Positions 16,682-26,602 of a stretch of 64,000 bases of DNA are shown here, one piece after another; position 1 is the stretch's first letter, and each line of letters opens with the position of its first letter. Location of the stretch: the NCBI GenBank assembly GCA_049965815.1, contig JBMFVV010000001.1, positions 1-64,000 on the forward strand. Direction: 5' to 3'. A model generated the notes under the pieces. The model did not search any database. It was not told the origin of the DNA and saw only the letters and a list, made by a program, of their open reading frames with translations. Source of the DNA: GCA-001856825 sp049965815. Its GTDB lineage: Archaea > Thermoplasmatota > Thermoplasmata > Thermoplasmatales > GCA-001856825. The translations under genes and the position numbers were made by a program.

Positions 16682-19393
16682 TTGACGTACGATTTCAATT
16701 CAATAGAGGAGAAATGGCTGCGAAGATGGAAGGAAGGGAAGGTTTTTGAGCCGAAAATGGACGGAGCCAAATTCCTGATAACCGTTCCCTGGCCATACTG
16801 CAACGGTGCACTTCACATCGGCCATGGAAGAACGTATACAATAGGTGATATCGTTGCAAGGTACAAGAGGATGAAGGGGTTGAACGTCCTTTATCCTATG
16901 GGATTCCATATCTCAGGAACGCCGATACTTGCGTTCAGCAAGAAGATAGAGAATGGAGACGCACAGACCATAAACTTGTACAGGAGCTACCTGGAACTGT
17001 ACGGAGACGATCCATCGAAAGTTTCTGAATTTGCAGTCCCAGAAAACATTGCAGCATACTTCTCAGAACGCATAATAAACGATTTCACAAACATGGGCTT
17101 CTCCATAGACTGGACTAGGAAGTTCACGTCAGGAGAACCCATTTATAACAAATTCGTGGAATGGCAGTTCAATATCCTGGAAGAAAAGCACCTGATAAAG
17201 AGGGGTGACTACCCAATTCTCTATTCCGCAGAAGAGGGGAATCCGGTCGGTGAGGATGACATACTTGAGGGGGATACGGACAAGGTATCAATCACGCAAT
17301 TTACTGGGGTATTTTTCTACTTTGGGAATGACATTCTCCTAGCATCAACGGTGAGGCCAGAGACGTTAGACGGTGTTACAAACATCTTCATGAACCCGGA
17401 AATACAGTACTGCAGGATAAGGATGAGGGGGCAGACGTTCATAGTGAGCAGGAGAGGGTACGAGAAAATGAAATACCAGAGGGATGCTGAATTCGTATCT
17501 GATGTCAACGTGAACGACTACATCCACAAGATGGCAAGGGAGCCCCTTTATGCAAGAGAGATACCCATACTGCCGGGGAAATTCGTTGATCCAGACATAG
17601 GGACGGGCGTTGATTATTCAGTACCCGCACACTCTATATGGGACCATGTTGGTCTCATGGAGATATCGGAGAAGCCGGAATACATCCAGGTCATAGAGAT
17701 GGAGAATGAGCACCTTGATATGGAAGAGATAAGGAAGAAATTCGGCATCTCTGGCCTGAGGGATAGGGACAAGCTTGTTGAGGCTACGAAATACGTTTAC
17801 GAACAGGAGTTCTACCACGGGAAGATTATTAAGGGGAAGTTCAAGGGGCGTGTTGTCAAGGACGTCAAGGATTTGATCATAGAAGACCTCTTCCAGATGG
17901 GCATAGCCATACCTGTCTACGAAACATCCAGGAAGGCAGAGACGAGGGAAGGGAACCCCGTCATTGTGGCAGTGATCAAGAACCAGTGGTTCATAGATTA
18001 TTCACAGGAGGAATGGAAGGAGAAGGTCAGGAAGCTCATTGGCAGAATGGAGCTTAGGCCGGACAACCTCAGAAGCCAGTTCCTCCAGACAGTAGACTGG
18101 ATCAAGGAGAGGCCCTGTGCAAGGAGGAGAGGCCTAGGAACAAGGCTGCCAATGGATGAAGACTGGGTAATAGAGAGCCTGAGTGATTCCACCATCTATA
18201 CAGTGGTCTATACGATCATGCCATTCCTCAAAAGGATGATATTCGATGAGATAGACAATGAACTGTTCGATTACATATTCTTCGGGAGCGGAGATATATC
18301 CAGGAAGAGTGAAGTGACCAGGAATGAGGCGAATGAGGCAAGGAAGGAATTCCTCTATTGGTATCCCGTGGACCTCAGGCACACGAGTTACCCTCACATA
18401 TCAAACCACCTCACATTCTACCTCTTCAACCACGTTGCCATTTTTCCAGAAAACGAGTGGCCCGTTGGCATTTCAACGGGTGGCATGGTGATATCAGAGG
18501 GGCAGAAGATGAGCAAGAGCAAGGGGAACGTCTACCCGCTCCTGACTGTCAAGAGGAAATACGGTGCTGACCTATTCAGGATGTACCTTGCATCCAATGC
18601 AGACGTATGGTACGACGTTGACTGGAGGACAAGCGAGGTGGAGAACTATTCAAAGAAGCTGGAGAGGTTCTATTCAATTCTGGAGGAGGCTAGATGGGCA
18701 GAGGGGGAACCTGACGACAGGGACCTCTGGATAGTCTCAAGGATGATCGACAGGATCGAGAAGAGCTCAAGGAGCTACGACTCCATGAAGATCAGGGAGG
18801 CAACAATAGACCTATTCTTCAATGCACTGAACGATGTCAGGGACCTTGAGAATTTTGCGGGCAAGGAAAGGGCACTGAGGGCGGTCAGGAAGTTTGCAAA
18901 GGAATGGGCACTCAGCCTGTCACCTGTCATTCCATTCATGTCTGAAGAGATATATTCCATGTATGGCGGTGGAGGTTTTGCCTCCCTTCAACCGTATCCT
19001 TCAATGAACAACAGTTTCAGGGACCACGAAGCTGAGTGGAAGTTCATAGAGTCGATAGTTGAAGACTTCAGGAGCATAACGAAGGTTTCGAACATGAAAC
19101 CCAGCAGGATGATCATCGGCACTGCAGAGGAATGGAAGTGGAAACTGCTGGACGAATCCAAATCGAGGGATCTGAAGGTCATGATAAAGGAGGCGACGCC
19201 TGAGCACAGGGAATTCCTGCTAACGCTCGTGAAGAAGAAGGATATCACTCAGAGCGTAAGGAACGAGAAAGATGTTCTGAGAAAATATGTGGATGACCTG
19301 TCCAGGTACCTGAACGTTGAAATTGTGATAAGCTCTGACCCATCCTACACAAAGAAAGCACTCCCCGGAAGGCCTGCGATAAGGCTGGAATAG
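16682..19393 (+). CDS. leuS: Leucyl-tRNA synthetase
   Basis: Charges tRNA-Leu in the cytoplasm. 903 residues, the archaeal size. The class I HIGH motif is in CNGALHIGHGRTY near residue 44, and the KMSKS motif is intact in GQKMSKSKGN. An inserted editing domain contains ASTVRPETLDGVTN and VDYSVPAHSIWDH, the usual hydrolytic-site segments. The start is TTG at 16682 after a GGGTG ribosome site; no ATG precedes the conserved N-terminal YDFNSIEEKW. The stop is 2 nt from the convergent crotonase stop. Confidence 0.97.
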   Translation: MTYDFNSIEEKWLRRWKEGKVFEPKMDGAKFLITVPWPYCNGALHIGHGRTYTIGDIVARYKRMKGLNVLYPMGFHISGTPILAFSKKIENGDAQTINLYRSYLELYGDDPSKVSEFAVPENIAAYFSERIINDFTNMGFSIDWTRKFTSGEPIYNKFVEWQFNILEEKHLIKRGDYPILYSAEEGNPVGEDDILEGDTDKVSITQFTGVFFYFGNDILLASTVRPETLDGVTNIFMNPEIQYCRIRMRGQTFIVSRRGYEKMKYQRDAEFVSDVNVNDYIHKMAREPLYAREIPILPGKFVDPDIGTGVDYSVPAHSIWDHVGLMEISEKPEYIQVIEMENEHLDMEEIRKKFGISGLRDRDKLVEATKYVYEQEFYHGKIIKGKFKGRVVKDVKDLIIEDLFQMGIAIPVYETSRKAETREGNPVIVAVIKNQWFIDYSQEEWKEKVRKLIGRMELRPDNLRSQFLQTVDWIKERPCARRRGLGTRLPMDEDWVIESLSDSTIYTVVYTIMPFLKRMIFDEIDNELFDYIFFGSGDISRKSEVTRNEANEARKEFLYWYPVDLRHTSYPHISNHLTFYLFNHVAIFPENEWPVGISTGGMVISEGQKMSKSKGNVYPLLTVKRKYGADLFRMYLASNADVWYDVDWRTSEVENYSKKLERFYSILEEARWAEGEPDDRDLWIVSRMIDRIEKSSRSYDSMKIREATIDLFFNALNDVRDLENFAGKERALRAVRKFAKEWALSLSPVIPFMSEEIYSMYGGGGFASLQPYPSMNNSFRDHEAEWKFIESIVEDFRSITKVSNMKPSRMIIGTAEEWKWKLLDESKSRDLKVMIKEATPEHREFLLTLVKKKDITQSVRNEKDVLRKYVDDLSRYLNVEIVISSDPSYTKKALPGRPAIRLE

Positions 19394-19395
19394 AC

Positions 19396-20115
19396 CTACC
19401 TCTTCAGGAACTTCTCCAGGGTTGCCCTCGCATTCTCTGTTCCCAGTACCTGGCCGAATATTTCTGCTTCCAGTTCAGAAGAGTATTGCTCCCTGCCAAG
19501 GAGCGTCTTTATTGCCCTGATACTGTCCATAGACCTCTGTGACAGGGTAGAGGCAAGTTCCTCTGAGTAATTTATCGGCCTATCAGATAGGTAATTCACT
19601 ATGCCGATCCTGTAGGCCTCGTTACCGTCCATCACCCTGCCCGTAAGTGCAACGTACCTTGCTGCACCGTATCCGGCTATCCTTGCTATCCTCTTCATGC
19701 CACCCCAGCCTGGTATCAACCCGAGAGTGATCTCAGTCAGCCCCATCTTTACCTGGGGTGATGCAACCCTGAGGTCGCAGCTAAGCGCAAGTTCAAGACC
19801 GCCGCCATATGCACCGCCCTCAATTGCAGCTATTGTTATTGCCCCGTAGTCCTGCAGGAAATCCATGAATTCGTTCCCCCTCTGTGAGAACTCTTTTCTC
19901 TGAACTTCAGTTGCAGAGAGCATGACAGATAAATCGCCACCCGCGGAGAAGAAACCTCCCTCACCGCTTACAATCACAACTGAAACATCGTTGAGCGCCC
20001 TCAGCGCATCTTCCATGTCGCCTATGACGTCCGGAGATAGAGCATTCTTCTTTTCTGGTCTATTCAATATTATCCTGGCTACCCTGTCCCTCTTTTCAAC
20101 CTTAACAAAATTCAT
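19396..20115 (-). CDS. Enoyl-CoA hydratase/isomerase (crotonase family)
   Basis: 239 residues, a single crotonase domain. The first oxyanion-hole loop is SAGGDLSVM. Both catalytic-type Glu positions look filled: GGGLELALSCDLR and GLTEITLGLIPGWGGMKR. It therefore could be a true hydratase for a short-chain enoyl-CoA. The substrate is unknown and no other beta-oxidation genes are nearby. The next minus-strand gene upstream (20125-20664) ends 9 nt before its start, so they may form one transcript. Confidence 0.9.
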   Translation of the reverse strand: MNFVKVEKRDRVARIILNRPEKKNALSPDVIGDMEDALRALNDVSVVIVSGEGGFFSAGGDLSVMLSATEVQRKEFSQRGNEFMDFLQDYGAITIAAIEGGAYGGGLELALSCDLRVASPQVKMGLTEITLGLIPGWGGMKRIARIAGYGAARYVALTGRVMDGNEAYRIGIVNYLSDRPINYSEELASTLSQRSMDSIRAIKTLLGREQYSSELEAEIFGQVLGTENARATLEKFLKR

Positions 20116-20124
20116 AAATGACCA

Positions 20125-20664
20125 CTAGCCTGTGACAAATTTGTATGAAAGCTCTCCGCTCCCTGCCTTCTTCTCTGATATCTTTAGCTCCTTCCCCGTC
20201 TGGTCAAGTACAGCTGTGATGTAGCCATCAGCCACGTCCAGGAAGTTGTCGCCGTTCTTCCTTGCAGTTACCCTGAGAATTGTTATGTGTTTTGACACTT
20301 CATTAACTGCAGTCTTCACGAAAGGCACGTCTTCAATTATGCCGTCCTCGAGGAGCCTGATAAGCTGCTTGGATGTGGAGAATCTTGCTATGAACTTGGT
20401 CATCTTAGCCCTGTCTCCCAGTGCGTACCCGAGTTGATTCATTCTCATCTTCTGATCTCCCCCCAGGACCATTGCTGCAGACTCTATGACCTTCTTGTAA
20501 ATATCCTCGGAGTATATCTGCGTCCGCCCGATATTCCCAAGCCCGGTAAAAAGAATAGACGGCGTGTTCAGCGTGTTAAGCAACGATCTCACTCCGCTCA
20601 TCCCTCTCCTCTGCTTCACGTATTCTATTATGAACTTCAAATCAGAGCCACTAGCCTCTTGCAT
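20125..20664 (-). CDS. Conserved protein of unknown function
   Basis: 179 residues from ATG 20664, chosen because an ATTTATAT box (about 20685-20692) lies about 25 nt upstream; a TTG at 20679 is the other option. The protein is mixed alpha/beta with no Cys clusters or membrane segment. Features are an N-terminal SDLKFIIEYVKQRRGMSGV helix, a middle KMTKFIARFS, and an ITILRVTARKNGDNFLDVADGYITAVL strand pair near the C-terminus. The overall order faintly resembles heme-NO-binding/V4R-type sensory domains, but I would not name it. Confidence 0.65.
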   Translation of the reverse strand: MQEASGSDLKFIIEYVKQRRGMSGVRSLLNTLNTPSILFTGLGNIGRTQIYSEDIYKKVIESAAMVLGGDQKMRMNQLGYALGDRAKMTKFIARFSTSKQLIRLLEDGIIEDVPFVKTAVNEVSKHITILRVTARKNGDNFLDVADGYITAVLDQTGKELKISEKKAGSGELSYKFVTG

Positions 20665-20788
20665 TAATATCCCACTCAATATAAATTACTTATTATTATC
20701 CTTTCCGCCTGAGAATGCCGATATCTGCGGGCTTTCACTCAGCCATGATAGAGCTGCAGGTGAAAGGCAGTAGATCGAAAGGCTGTTC

Positions 20789-21685
20789 TCACACGAAGTC
20801 TGTTATTGATCTTATCTCACCGGTGAAACCGTCCATAACCAGTGCAGGAGAGGAATATATCGGGTAGAACGATGTGTTGATGAACGTCACCTTTATAGTG
20901 TCCTCCAGTGGCTTGATCCTGCTTCTGGAATATATGATGAATGCATCCGTCTCGCTCTTTTCCACGACCTCAGTCTCAAGGCTATCGCTTATCCACCTCT
21001 TTGCCCTTTCCATCGAAGAAAGAGGTTCCCATTTCAACTCCAGTTCCCTGTGTGTTGTCGGCCACGAATCAAGCAACTCATAACCGTTTATTGATTTAGA
21101 AGCCTTTCCGTTCACTGCATTGACCATCACATTCCCATCCTTGACAACGAGATTGTCACCTTCCATCAGTTTCATCGTATACGAAAAGAAGTGGAACGGA
21201 ACGAATATGAGATCAGCCTTCAAACCTATGGAACTCGTGACCATCTCTCCGCTCACAACTGGCCTAATGTATCTCGGGTTGTTGCCTTCCTCCAGATAAA
21301 CCAGAATGAAATCCTTGTCCTCCCTTGTTTCCTGTACAGTTGGCCTCTTCTGGACTTTTTTGGATAGCTGCATATCTATCAGGGCCTTCCCCAGCAGCTT
21401 GGCGGTATCGTCCCTGGATACTGCAGTTATCTTATGGCTCTTGCAGTATGACAGGATGTCCTTATTCGCCGCATCATTGAGGATGAAGATGAACCTATCA
21501 CCCGGGAATGAGACTGTAGAAGAATAGAACTCCCTGACCTTCTCAAGGTCCTGGCTTTCCAGCAACATTATCACTTCACCCGTTCCGTCGCCATGGTCCA
21601 CCCATATGTAGTCTTCCGGATACCCTGGATAAGTCCTGTAACCCATACTCTTCACCATCTCATCTATGAGTATTCGGATGTCCAT
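20789..21685 (-). CDS. Conserved protein of unknown function with a possible nuclease-fold N-terminus
   Basis: 298 residues from ATG 21685, which lies about 27 nt from an AT-rich CATATTAT box; the frame extends to 21730 but without a promoter to match. Residues 1-100 (DEMVKSMGYRTYPGYPEDYIWVDHG, FIFILNDAANKDILSYCKSH) have the order of strands seen in Mrr/restriction-endonuclease-like domains, with no clear catalytic D-ExK. The rest is a beta-rich domain (LKADLIFVPFHFFSY) without known motifs. A related N-terminal design appears in the KaiC-like gene at 58108-59181. Confidence 0.65.
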   Translation of the reverse strand: MDIRILIDEMVKSMGYRTYPGYPEDYIWVDHGDGTGEVIMLLESQDLEKVREFYSSTVSFPGDRFIFILNDAANKDILSYCKSHKITAVSRDDTAKLLGKALIDMQLSKKVQKRPTVQETREDKDFILVYLEEGNNPRYIRPVVSGEMVTSSIGLKADLIFVPFHFFSYTMKLMEGDNLVVKDGNVMVNAVNGKASKSINGYELLDSWPTTHRELELKWEPLSSMERAKRWISDSLETEVVEKSETDAFIIYSRSRIKPLEDTIKVTFINTSFYPIYSSPALVMDGFTGEIRSITDFV

Positions 21686-21877
21686 GTGATTTGGTATAAT
21701 CTGTAAGATAATATGATTATTGTTCTGCACTTTGGCGATAGCTCAGGTTTTTTTGAGCCAAGAAAATTATAGAATGATTTGAGGACCCTGTATTTTCCAG
21801 GGTATTTTGCCGATTTTGGCTCAGCTAATTTCATCATCCTTTTATAGCATCCCGCAATATTGGTAACAGTGTCACAT

Positions 21878-22423
21878 ATGTATGAAGTAAGGTTCCACGG
21901 AAGAGGTGGACAGGGTGCGGTCACTGCATCAAAGATACTTGCTACTGCTGCTTTTCTTGAGAGCAAGTGGGTGACGTCCTTTCCATTCTTTGGCACGGAA
22001 AGAAGAGGTGCACCTGTAACTGCGTTCACCAGGATTGACGACAAGAAGATAGAGCTGAGGAGTCAGATATACGAACCGGATGCAGTTGTTGTTCTCGATA
22101 AATCACTGATGAAGGTGGTTAATGTGACTGAGGGTTTGAAGAGCGATGGCGTGATCATCGTGAACGGCAAGGTAGGTGACCTGGTGGAGGCAGGGAAATT
22201 TAGGGTAGGATACGTGGATGCCACAAGCATCGCACTCAGAAATGGCCTCGGAGACCCCTCCCACCCCATAGTCAACACCGCCATACTTGGTGCATTCGCC
22301 AAGGCCAGCAACCTGGTATCACTTCAATCAATTGAGAATGCAACCTCAGATACCGTTCCTTCCAAGAAGAAGGAGAACGTAAATGCTATCCAGGAAGCAT
22401 ACGAAGAGACGGAGTTGAACTGA
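21878..22423 (+). CDS. porG: 2-oxoacid:ferredoxin oxidoreductase, gamma subunit
   Basis: 181 residues from ATG 21878 (GTG 21869 is possible; a TTTTATAG box lies near 21840-21847). The opening EVRFHGRGGQGAVTASKIL and the later VTSFPFFGTERRGAPVTAF are diagnostic for gamma subunits of pyruvate or 2-oxoisovalerate:ferredoxin oxidoreductase. It binds the CoA/TPP-complex core and is cytoplasmic. It heads a seven-gene plus-strand cluster with gaps of 0-4 nt. Confidence 0.93.
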   Translation: MYEVRFHGRGGQGAVTASKILATAAFLESKWVTSFPFFGTERRGAPVTAFTRIDDKKIELRSQIYEPDAVVVLDKSLMKVVNVTEGLKSDGVIIVNGKVGDLVEAGKFRVGYVDATSIALRNGLGDPSHPIVNTAILGAFAKASNLVSLQSIENATSDTVPSKKKENVNAIQEAYEETELN

Positions 22424-22425
22424 AG

Positions 22426-22716
22426 ATGCCGATCATTCCAGTAACTTATCTGTCTTCATCGACGAGGGTAATGTCGTCATGGAGGACATCAAAGCCAGTG
22501 ATAGATTATTCGAAGTGCACAAGATGCTCAATATGCTGGAAATTCTGCCCGGACGTTGCGATAGACCTGATAACTGATAACAGTCTCGGAGCGCCCAACG
22601 ACAGGTTCAAGGCTCTTGAAGCACCGTCCATAGACTATGACCACTGCAAAGGATGCGGCATATGTGCGGAAGAGTGCCCGTTCGATGCAATAGAAATGGT
22701 TAGGGAGGAGATATGA
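22426..22716 (+). CDS. porD: 2-oxoacid:ferredoxin oxidoreductase, delta (2x4Fe-4S) subunit
   Basis: 96 residues. Two ferredoxin motifs are complete: Cys31, 34, 37, 41 (CTRCSICWKFC) and Cys74, 77, 80, 84 (CKGCGICAEEC). It carries electrons from the TPP site to ferredoxin. It lies between gamma and alpha, the usual GDAB order of archaeal POR/VOR operons. Confidence 0.94.
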   Translation: MPIIPVTYLSSSTRVMSSWRTSKPVIDYSKCTRCSICWKFCPDVAIDLITDNSLGAPNDRFKALEAPSIDYDHCKGCGICAEECPFDAIEMVREEI

Positions 22717-22717
22717 G

Positions 22718-23893
22718 ATGAAGGCAGTTCAATCATCCAGAAGAATCATGACGGGAAATGAGGCAGTTGCAACCGGAGTCAAGCTGTCAAACGTCAAGGT
22801 TATTTCCGCTTATCCGATCACGCCGCAGACGACCATAGTGGAGAAGCTTGCAGACATGGTCGCGAACGGTGAGATCGACTCGAAATTCATAGAGGTTGAG
22901 AGCGAGCATAGTGCAATGGCATCCGTCATTGCGAGCGAAATTACAGGTGCGAGATCGTATACCGCTTCATCCTCACAGGGGGTGCTATACATGCACGAGA
23001 ACCTTCACTGGGCTGCGGGTATGAGGGTCCCGATCGTAATGTCGGTTGTGAACAGGGCAATCGCGCCACCGTGGAGCATATGGGGCGAACAGACTGATTC
23101 ATTCAACCAGAAAGATACGGGATGGCTTCAGATATACTGCGAATCAAACCAGGAAGCCATGGACAGCGTGATCCTCGGATACAAGATCGGAGAGAACAAG
23201 AAGATACTGCTGCCCGTAATGAACATGCTGGATGCATTCACACTCTCTCATACATCCGAGCCTGTGGACGTCAGGGACCAGAAGACGTCCTATGACTATC
23301 TCGGCGACCTGGACCTTGATTTCAAGATAGATTACAAGAATCCCGCTGGATATGGCTCCCTTGTGTCTCCTGATGGTCCATACATGGAAATGAGGAAGGA
23401 CATGAGGGATAGTATGTACAATGCAGCAAGCTTCATCAAGAGTGAAATTTCCAATTTCAACAACCTGTTCGAAGCAGATCTTCCCGGACTCACAGAGAAT
23501 TTCATGATGGAGGATGCAGATTACGCCCTCATCACGGCTGGTGCCATATCTTCAACAGCCAAGTATACGGTAAGAAAATTAAGACAGCAGGGGCAGAAGG
23601 TTGGATTGATCAGACTGTATTTCTACAGACCGTTCCCGGGAGAGGAGATACTGAAGGCAGTGAAGGGACTCAAGGGACTTGGAGTCGTTGAGAGGAATGT
23701 ATCGTACGGCCAGAGGGGGCCGACGTTCGAAGATGTCGTTTCAACCTTATACAGGAGGGCAGACATACCTGTAAGAAACTATGTTGTTGGCCTTGGAGGA
23801 AGGGACATCAGGGTCAAGGATTACGAGAAAATGTATGAAAATCTCGTGGAAGCTGACAATGAGATGGAATGGATAAACGTGGGGGTGAAATAG
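22718..23893 (+). CDS. porA: 2-oxoacid:ferredoxin oxidoreductase, alpha subunit
   Basis: 391 residues. The N-terminal domain has SAYPITPQTTIVEKLADM and VESEHSAMASVIASEITGARSYTASS, the conserved pyrimidine-side features; domain II ends in VGLIRLYFYRPFPGEEI. Pyruvate and 2-oxoisovalerate enzymes share these, so the substrate is not certain. A strong GGAGG ribosome site precedes the ATG, which is 1 nt after the delta stop. Confidence 0.93.
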   Translation: MKAVQSSRRIMTGNEAVATGVKLSNVKVISAYPITPQTTIVEKLADMVANGEIDSKFIEVESEHSAMASVIASEITGARSYTASSSQGVLYMHENLHWAAGMRVPIVMSVVNRAIAPPWSIWGEQTDSFNQKDTGWLQIYCESNQEAMDSVILGYKIGENKKILLPVMNMLDAFTLSHTSEPVDVRDQKTSYDYLGDLDLDFKIDYKNPAGYGSLVSPDGPYMEMRKDMRDSMYNAASFIKSEISNFNNLFEADLPGLTENFMMEDADYALITAGAISSTAKYTVRKLRQQGQKVGLIRLYFYRPFPGEEILKAVKGLKGLGVVERNVSYGQRGPTFEDVVSTLYRRADIPVRNYVVGLGGRDIRVKDYEKMYENLVEADNEMEWINVGVK

Positions 23894-24775
23894 ATGCCTC
23901 TGACAATACCCAGGGAGGAATTAATGCTACAGGGACATACCGCCTGCGCAGGGTGCGGAGCCACACTTTCCATGAGGTACGTCCTTAAGGGGGCAGGAGA
24001 GAAGAGTGCTGTTGCCGTACCTGCATGCTGCTGGGCAGTCATACCTGGCGAATTCCCGTACACGGCGCTGAAGGTGCCAATGGTCTACACGTCATTCGCA
24101 TCTTCCGGAGCTGCCATATCAGGACTGAGGGAAGGACTTGACGCACAGGGGAAGGAAGATTACACAGTACTTGCGTTTGCCGGCGATGGTGGAACCGCTG
24201 ATATTGGTCTCCAGGGACTGAGCGCAGCGATGGAGCGCGGACACGACGTGCTCTATGTCATGTACGACAACGAAGGGTACATGAACACTGGAATACAGAG
24301 AAGTGGAAGTACACCTTACGGTGCGTGGACGACGACAACGCCCGTTGGATCAAAAAGGGATTATAAGAGGGAGAACAAGAAAGTCGTTGCAGACCTCATG
24401 ATGGCACAGAACGTTCCTTATGTCGCTACAGCCACAATAGGGTTCCCGGAGGACCTTGAAAAGAAGGTTGCCATAGCCAAGTCGATCAAGGGGCCGAAAT
24501 TCATACAGATACTTTCGCCGTGCCCACCAGGATGGTATTACAATTCTGCCGACACTGTCAAGGTTTCCAAGCTTGCAGTTGAATCAAAGATATTCCCGCT
24601 ATACGAGTTCAGGGAGGGGAAGTTGAAGGTCTACAAGCCTGCTAGGACCGTCCCGGTATCTGAATACCTGTCAATGCAGGGAAGATTCCATCACCTCAGG
24701 GAAGAAGAGATAAACGAAATACAGAAGGCAGTGGATGAGAGATGGGAGTCTCTCCTGAAAAGGGAGCAGAGCTGA
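23894..24775 (+). CDS. porB: 2-oxoacid:ferredoxin oxidoreductase, beta (TPP-binding) subunit
   Basis: 293 residues. The TPP motif GDGGTADIGLQGLSAAMERG and the following YDNEGYMNTGIQRSG are clear. Cys residues for the proximal 4Fe-4S cluster are in HTACAGCGA near the start and in the CPPGW segment. It completes the GDAB set with alpha, gamma and delta. GGGGGTGA precedes the ATG. Confidence 0.95.
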   Translation: MPLTIPREELMLQGHTACAGCGATLSMRYVLKGAGEKSAVAVPACCWAVIPGEFPYTALKVPMVYTSFASSGAAISGLREGLDAQGKEDYTVLAFAGDGGTADIGLQGLSAAMERGHDVLYVMYDNEGYMNTGIQRSGSTPYGAWTTTTPVGSKRDYKRENKKVVADLMMAQNVPYVATATIGFPEDLEKKVAIAKSIKGPKFIQILSPCPPGWYYNSADTVKVSKLAVESKIFPLYEFREGKLKVYKPARTVPVSEYLSMQGRFHHLREEEINEIQKAVDERWESLLKREQS

Positions 24776-26602
24776 ATGCAATCAGAACCCCTTCTTGATG
24801 CTCAAAACCAGACTGAGTTTCTTCTGGGAAATGAGGCAGTTGCAAGGGGAATATACGAGGCAGGGGTATCTGTAGCAGCCACATATCCCGGTACGCCCAG
24901 TTCTGAGATAGGGGATGTCCTATACAAACTATCTGAGAAGATGGGAATAAAGTTTGAATTTGCGACAAACGAGAAGGTTGCACTGGAGATAGCGGCTGCT
25001 GCCACATCCGGTGGACTGAGATCATTTGTCTTCATGAAACATGTTGGACTGAACGTAGCCATGGATTCATTTGTTTCCCTCTCGGGATCCGGCGTGAAGG
25101 GAGGGATGGTCGTTTTCTCGGCAGATGACCCTTCAATGCACTCATCCCAGAACGAGCAGGACAACAGATTCCTTGGTAAGTTTGCAAAGACAATAGTCAT
25201 AGAACCGTCGAACCCGCAGGAACTGAAGGATTTCGTCGTCAAGGCGTTCGACATATCTGAGGAAGTTGGCCATCCGGTGCTTGTAAGGAGTGTAACGAGG
25301 ATATCGCACATAAGGGCTCCAGTCAAGCTTGGGCCCGTCAGGAACAAGAACGAATGGTCTTACAAGAAGGACCCTTCGTACGTGCTTCTTCCGGAGAATG
25401 CTTACAAGGCACAAATGTCAATAGCAAAGAGAATGGAGAAGGTGTCAGTTTCAAAATACCAGGCAAGATTCGATACGGTTTATGGTGAATCATCAACGCT
25501 CATCATCACATCTGGTGCGGCATACAACTACATAGACGAGGCACTTCAGATGCTGAATGTAAGAGCAAGGATCATGAAGATCGGCATGAGCTTCCCCCTT
25601 GACAACGAGAGGATCATTGAAGAGGTCAAGGGTGCGGAGGAAATCATATTCGTGGAAGAGGGTGGACCTTTCATTGAGGAACAGGTCCTGCAGGAATGCG
25701 CCCTTCGCTCCATCAACAGGAAGTTCTATGGGAAGCTGAATGGTAGCGTTCCCACATCGTATGAGATGGACGTTGACAGGGTAGCAGGCTTCCTTTCCAC
25801 AATATATGGAATACCGTTCAACGTGAAGAAGCAGGAGGCAACCGTGCCGAACAGGGAACCTGTGCTTTGCCCGGGCTGTCCCCATCGTGCATCATACTAC
25901 GTTGCAACACTGGCCATGAAACAGCTGGGGATCAGGAACCCGATCGCCCCGACTGACATTGGCTGCTATACCCTGGGTTATTACGAACCTTACAACCTTG
26001 GAGATTTCTGTTATTCCATGGGTTCGTCTGTCGGTTCTTCGAGTGGATATGCAATGAGTGCGAAGGAGAGGGTCGTGAGCTTCATAGGCGACAGCACATT
26101 CTTCCATGCAGGGATCCCGGCACTGATCAATGCGTATCACAACAACCATAATTTCGTCCTGGTGATACTTGACAATTCGGTAGCTGCCATGACAGGAGGA
26201 CAGCCGACCCCAGAGACAAGCGAGCCGTTCAGGAGGGTGGACATTGAGAGCTTGGTCAGGGGAATTGGCATAAAGAACGTTTATACAATGGACCCGTACG
26301 ACCTGAAGAATTCACTCGAGACATTCAAGAAGGCACTGAAATCAGATGAACTTGCAGTCGTCATTAGCAAGAGGGAGTGCGCACTGGAGGCGGACAGGAA
26401 GAAATCGCCATCTGAAGTCAAGGTATTCCAGATAAACCAGGATAAGTGCACGCAGTGCTACAACTGCATCAAGAATTTCTCCTGCGCAGCTTTCTACTTC
26501 GAGGATGGTAAGGTGAAGATAGATCCTGAACTCTGCGACGGCTGTGGAGTCTGCACTGAATCACTTGTCTGTCCATTCAACGCGATAGAGGTGATGGAAT
26601 AA
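24776..26602 (+). CDS. iorA: Indolepyruvate:ferredoxin oxidoreductase, alpha subunit
   Basis: Oxidises aryl pyruvates from aromatic amino acids to aryl-acetyl-CoA. 608 residues, the usual size. The N-terminus has TYPGTPSSEIGDVLYKL and the C-terminal half has the TPP-binding GDSTFFHAGIPALINAYHN. A ferredoxin-like tail carries CTQCYNC...C and CDGCGVCTESLVC motifs; spacing of the second cluster differs slightly from the standard (CxxCxxC-x4-C). The preceding gene, porB, stops immediately before it (TGA ATG). Confidence 0.95.
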   Translation: MQSEPLLDAQNQTEFLLGNEAVARGIYEAGVSVAATYPGTPSSEIGDVLYKLSEKMGIKFEFATNEKVALEIAAAATSGGLRSFVFMKHVGLNVAMDSFVSLSGSGVKGGMVVFSADDPSMHSSQNEQDNRFLGKFAKTIVIEPSNPQELKDFVVKAFDISEEVGHPVLVRSVTRISHIRAPVKLGPVRNKNEWSYKKDPSYVLLPENAYKAQMSIAKRMEKVSVSKYQARFDTVYGESSTLIITSGAAYNYIDEALQMLNVRARIMKIGMSFPLDNERIIEEVKGAEEIIFVEEGGPFIEEQVLQECALRSINRKFYGKLNGSVPTSYEMDVDRVAGFLSTIYGIPFNVKKQEATVPNREPVLCPGCPHRASYYVATLAMKQLGIRNPIAPTDIGCYTLGYYEPYNLGDFCYSMGSSVGSSSGYAMSAKERVVSFIGDSTFFHAGIPALINAYHNNHNFVLVILDNSVAAMTGGQPTPETSEPFRRVDIESLVRGIGIKNVYTMDPYDLKNSLETFKKALKSDELAVVISKRECALEADRKKSPSEVKVFQINQDKCTQCYNCIKNFSCAAFYFEDGKVKIDPELCDGCGVCTESLVCPFNAIEVME

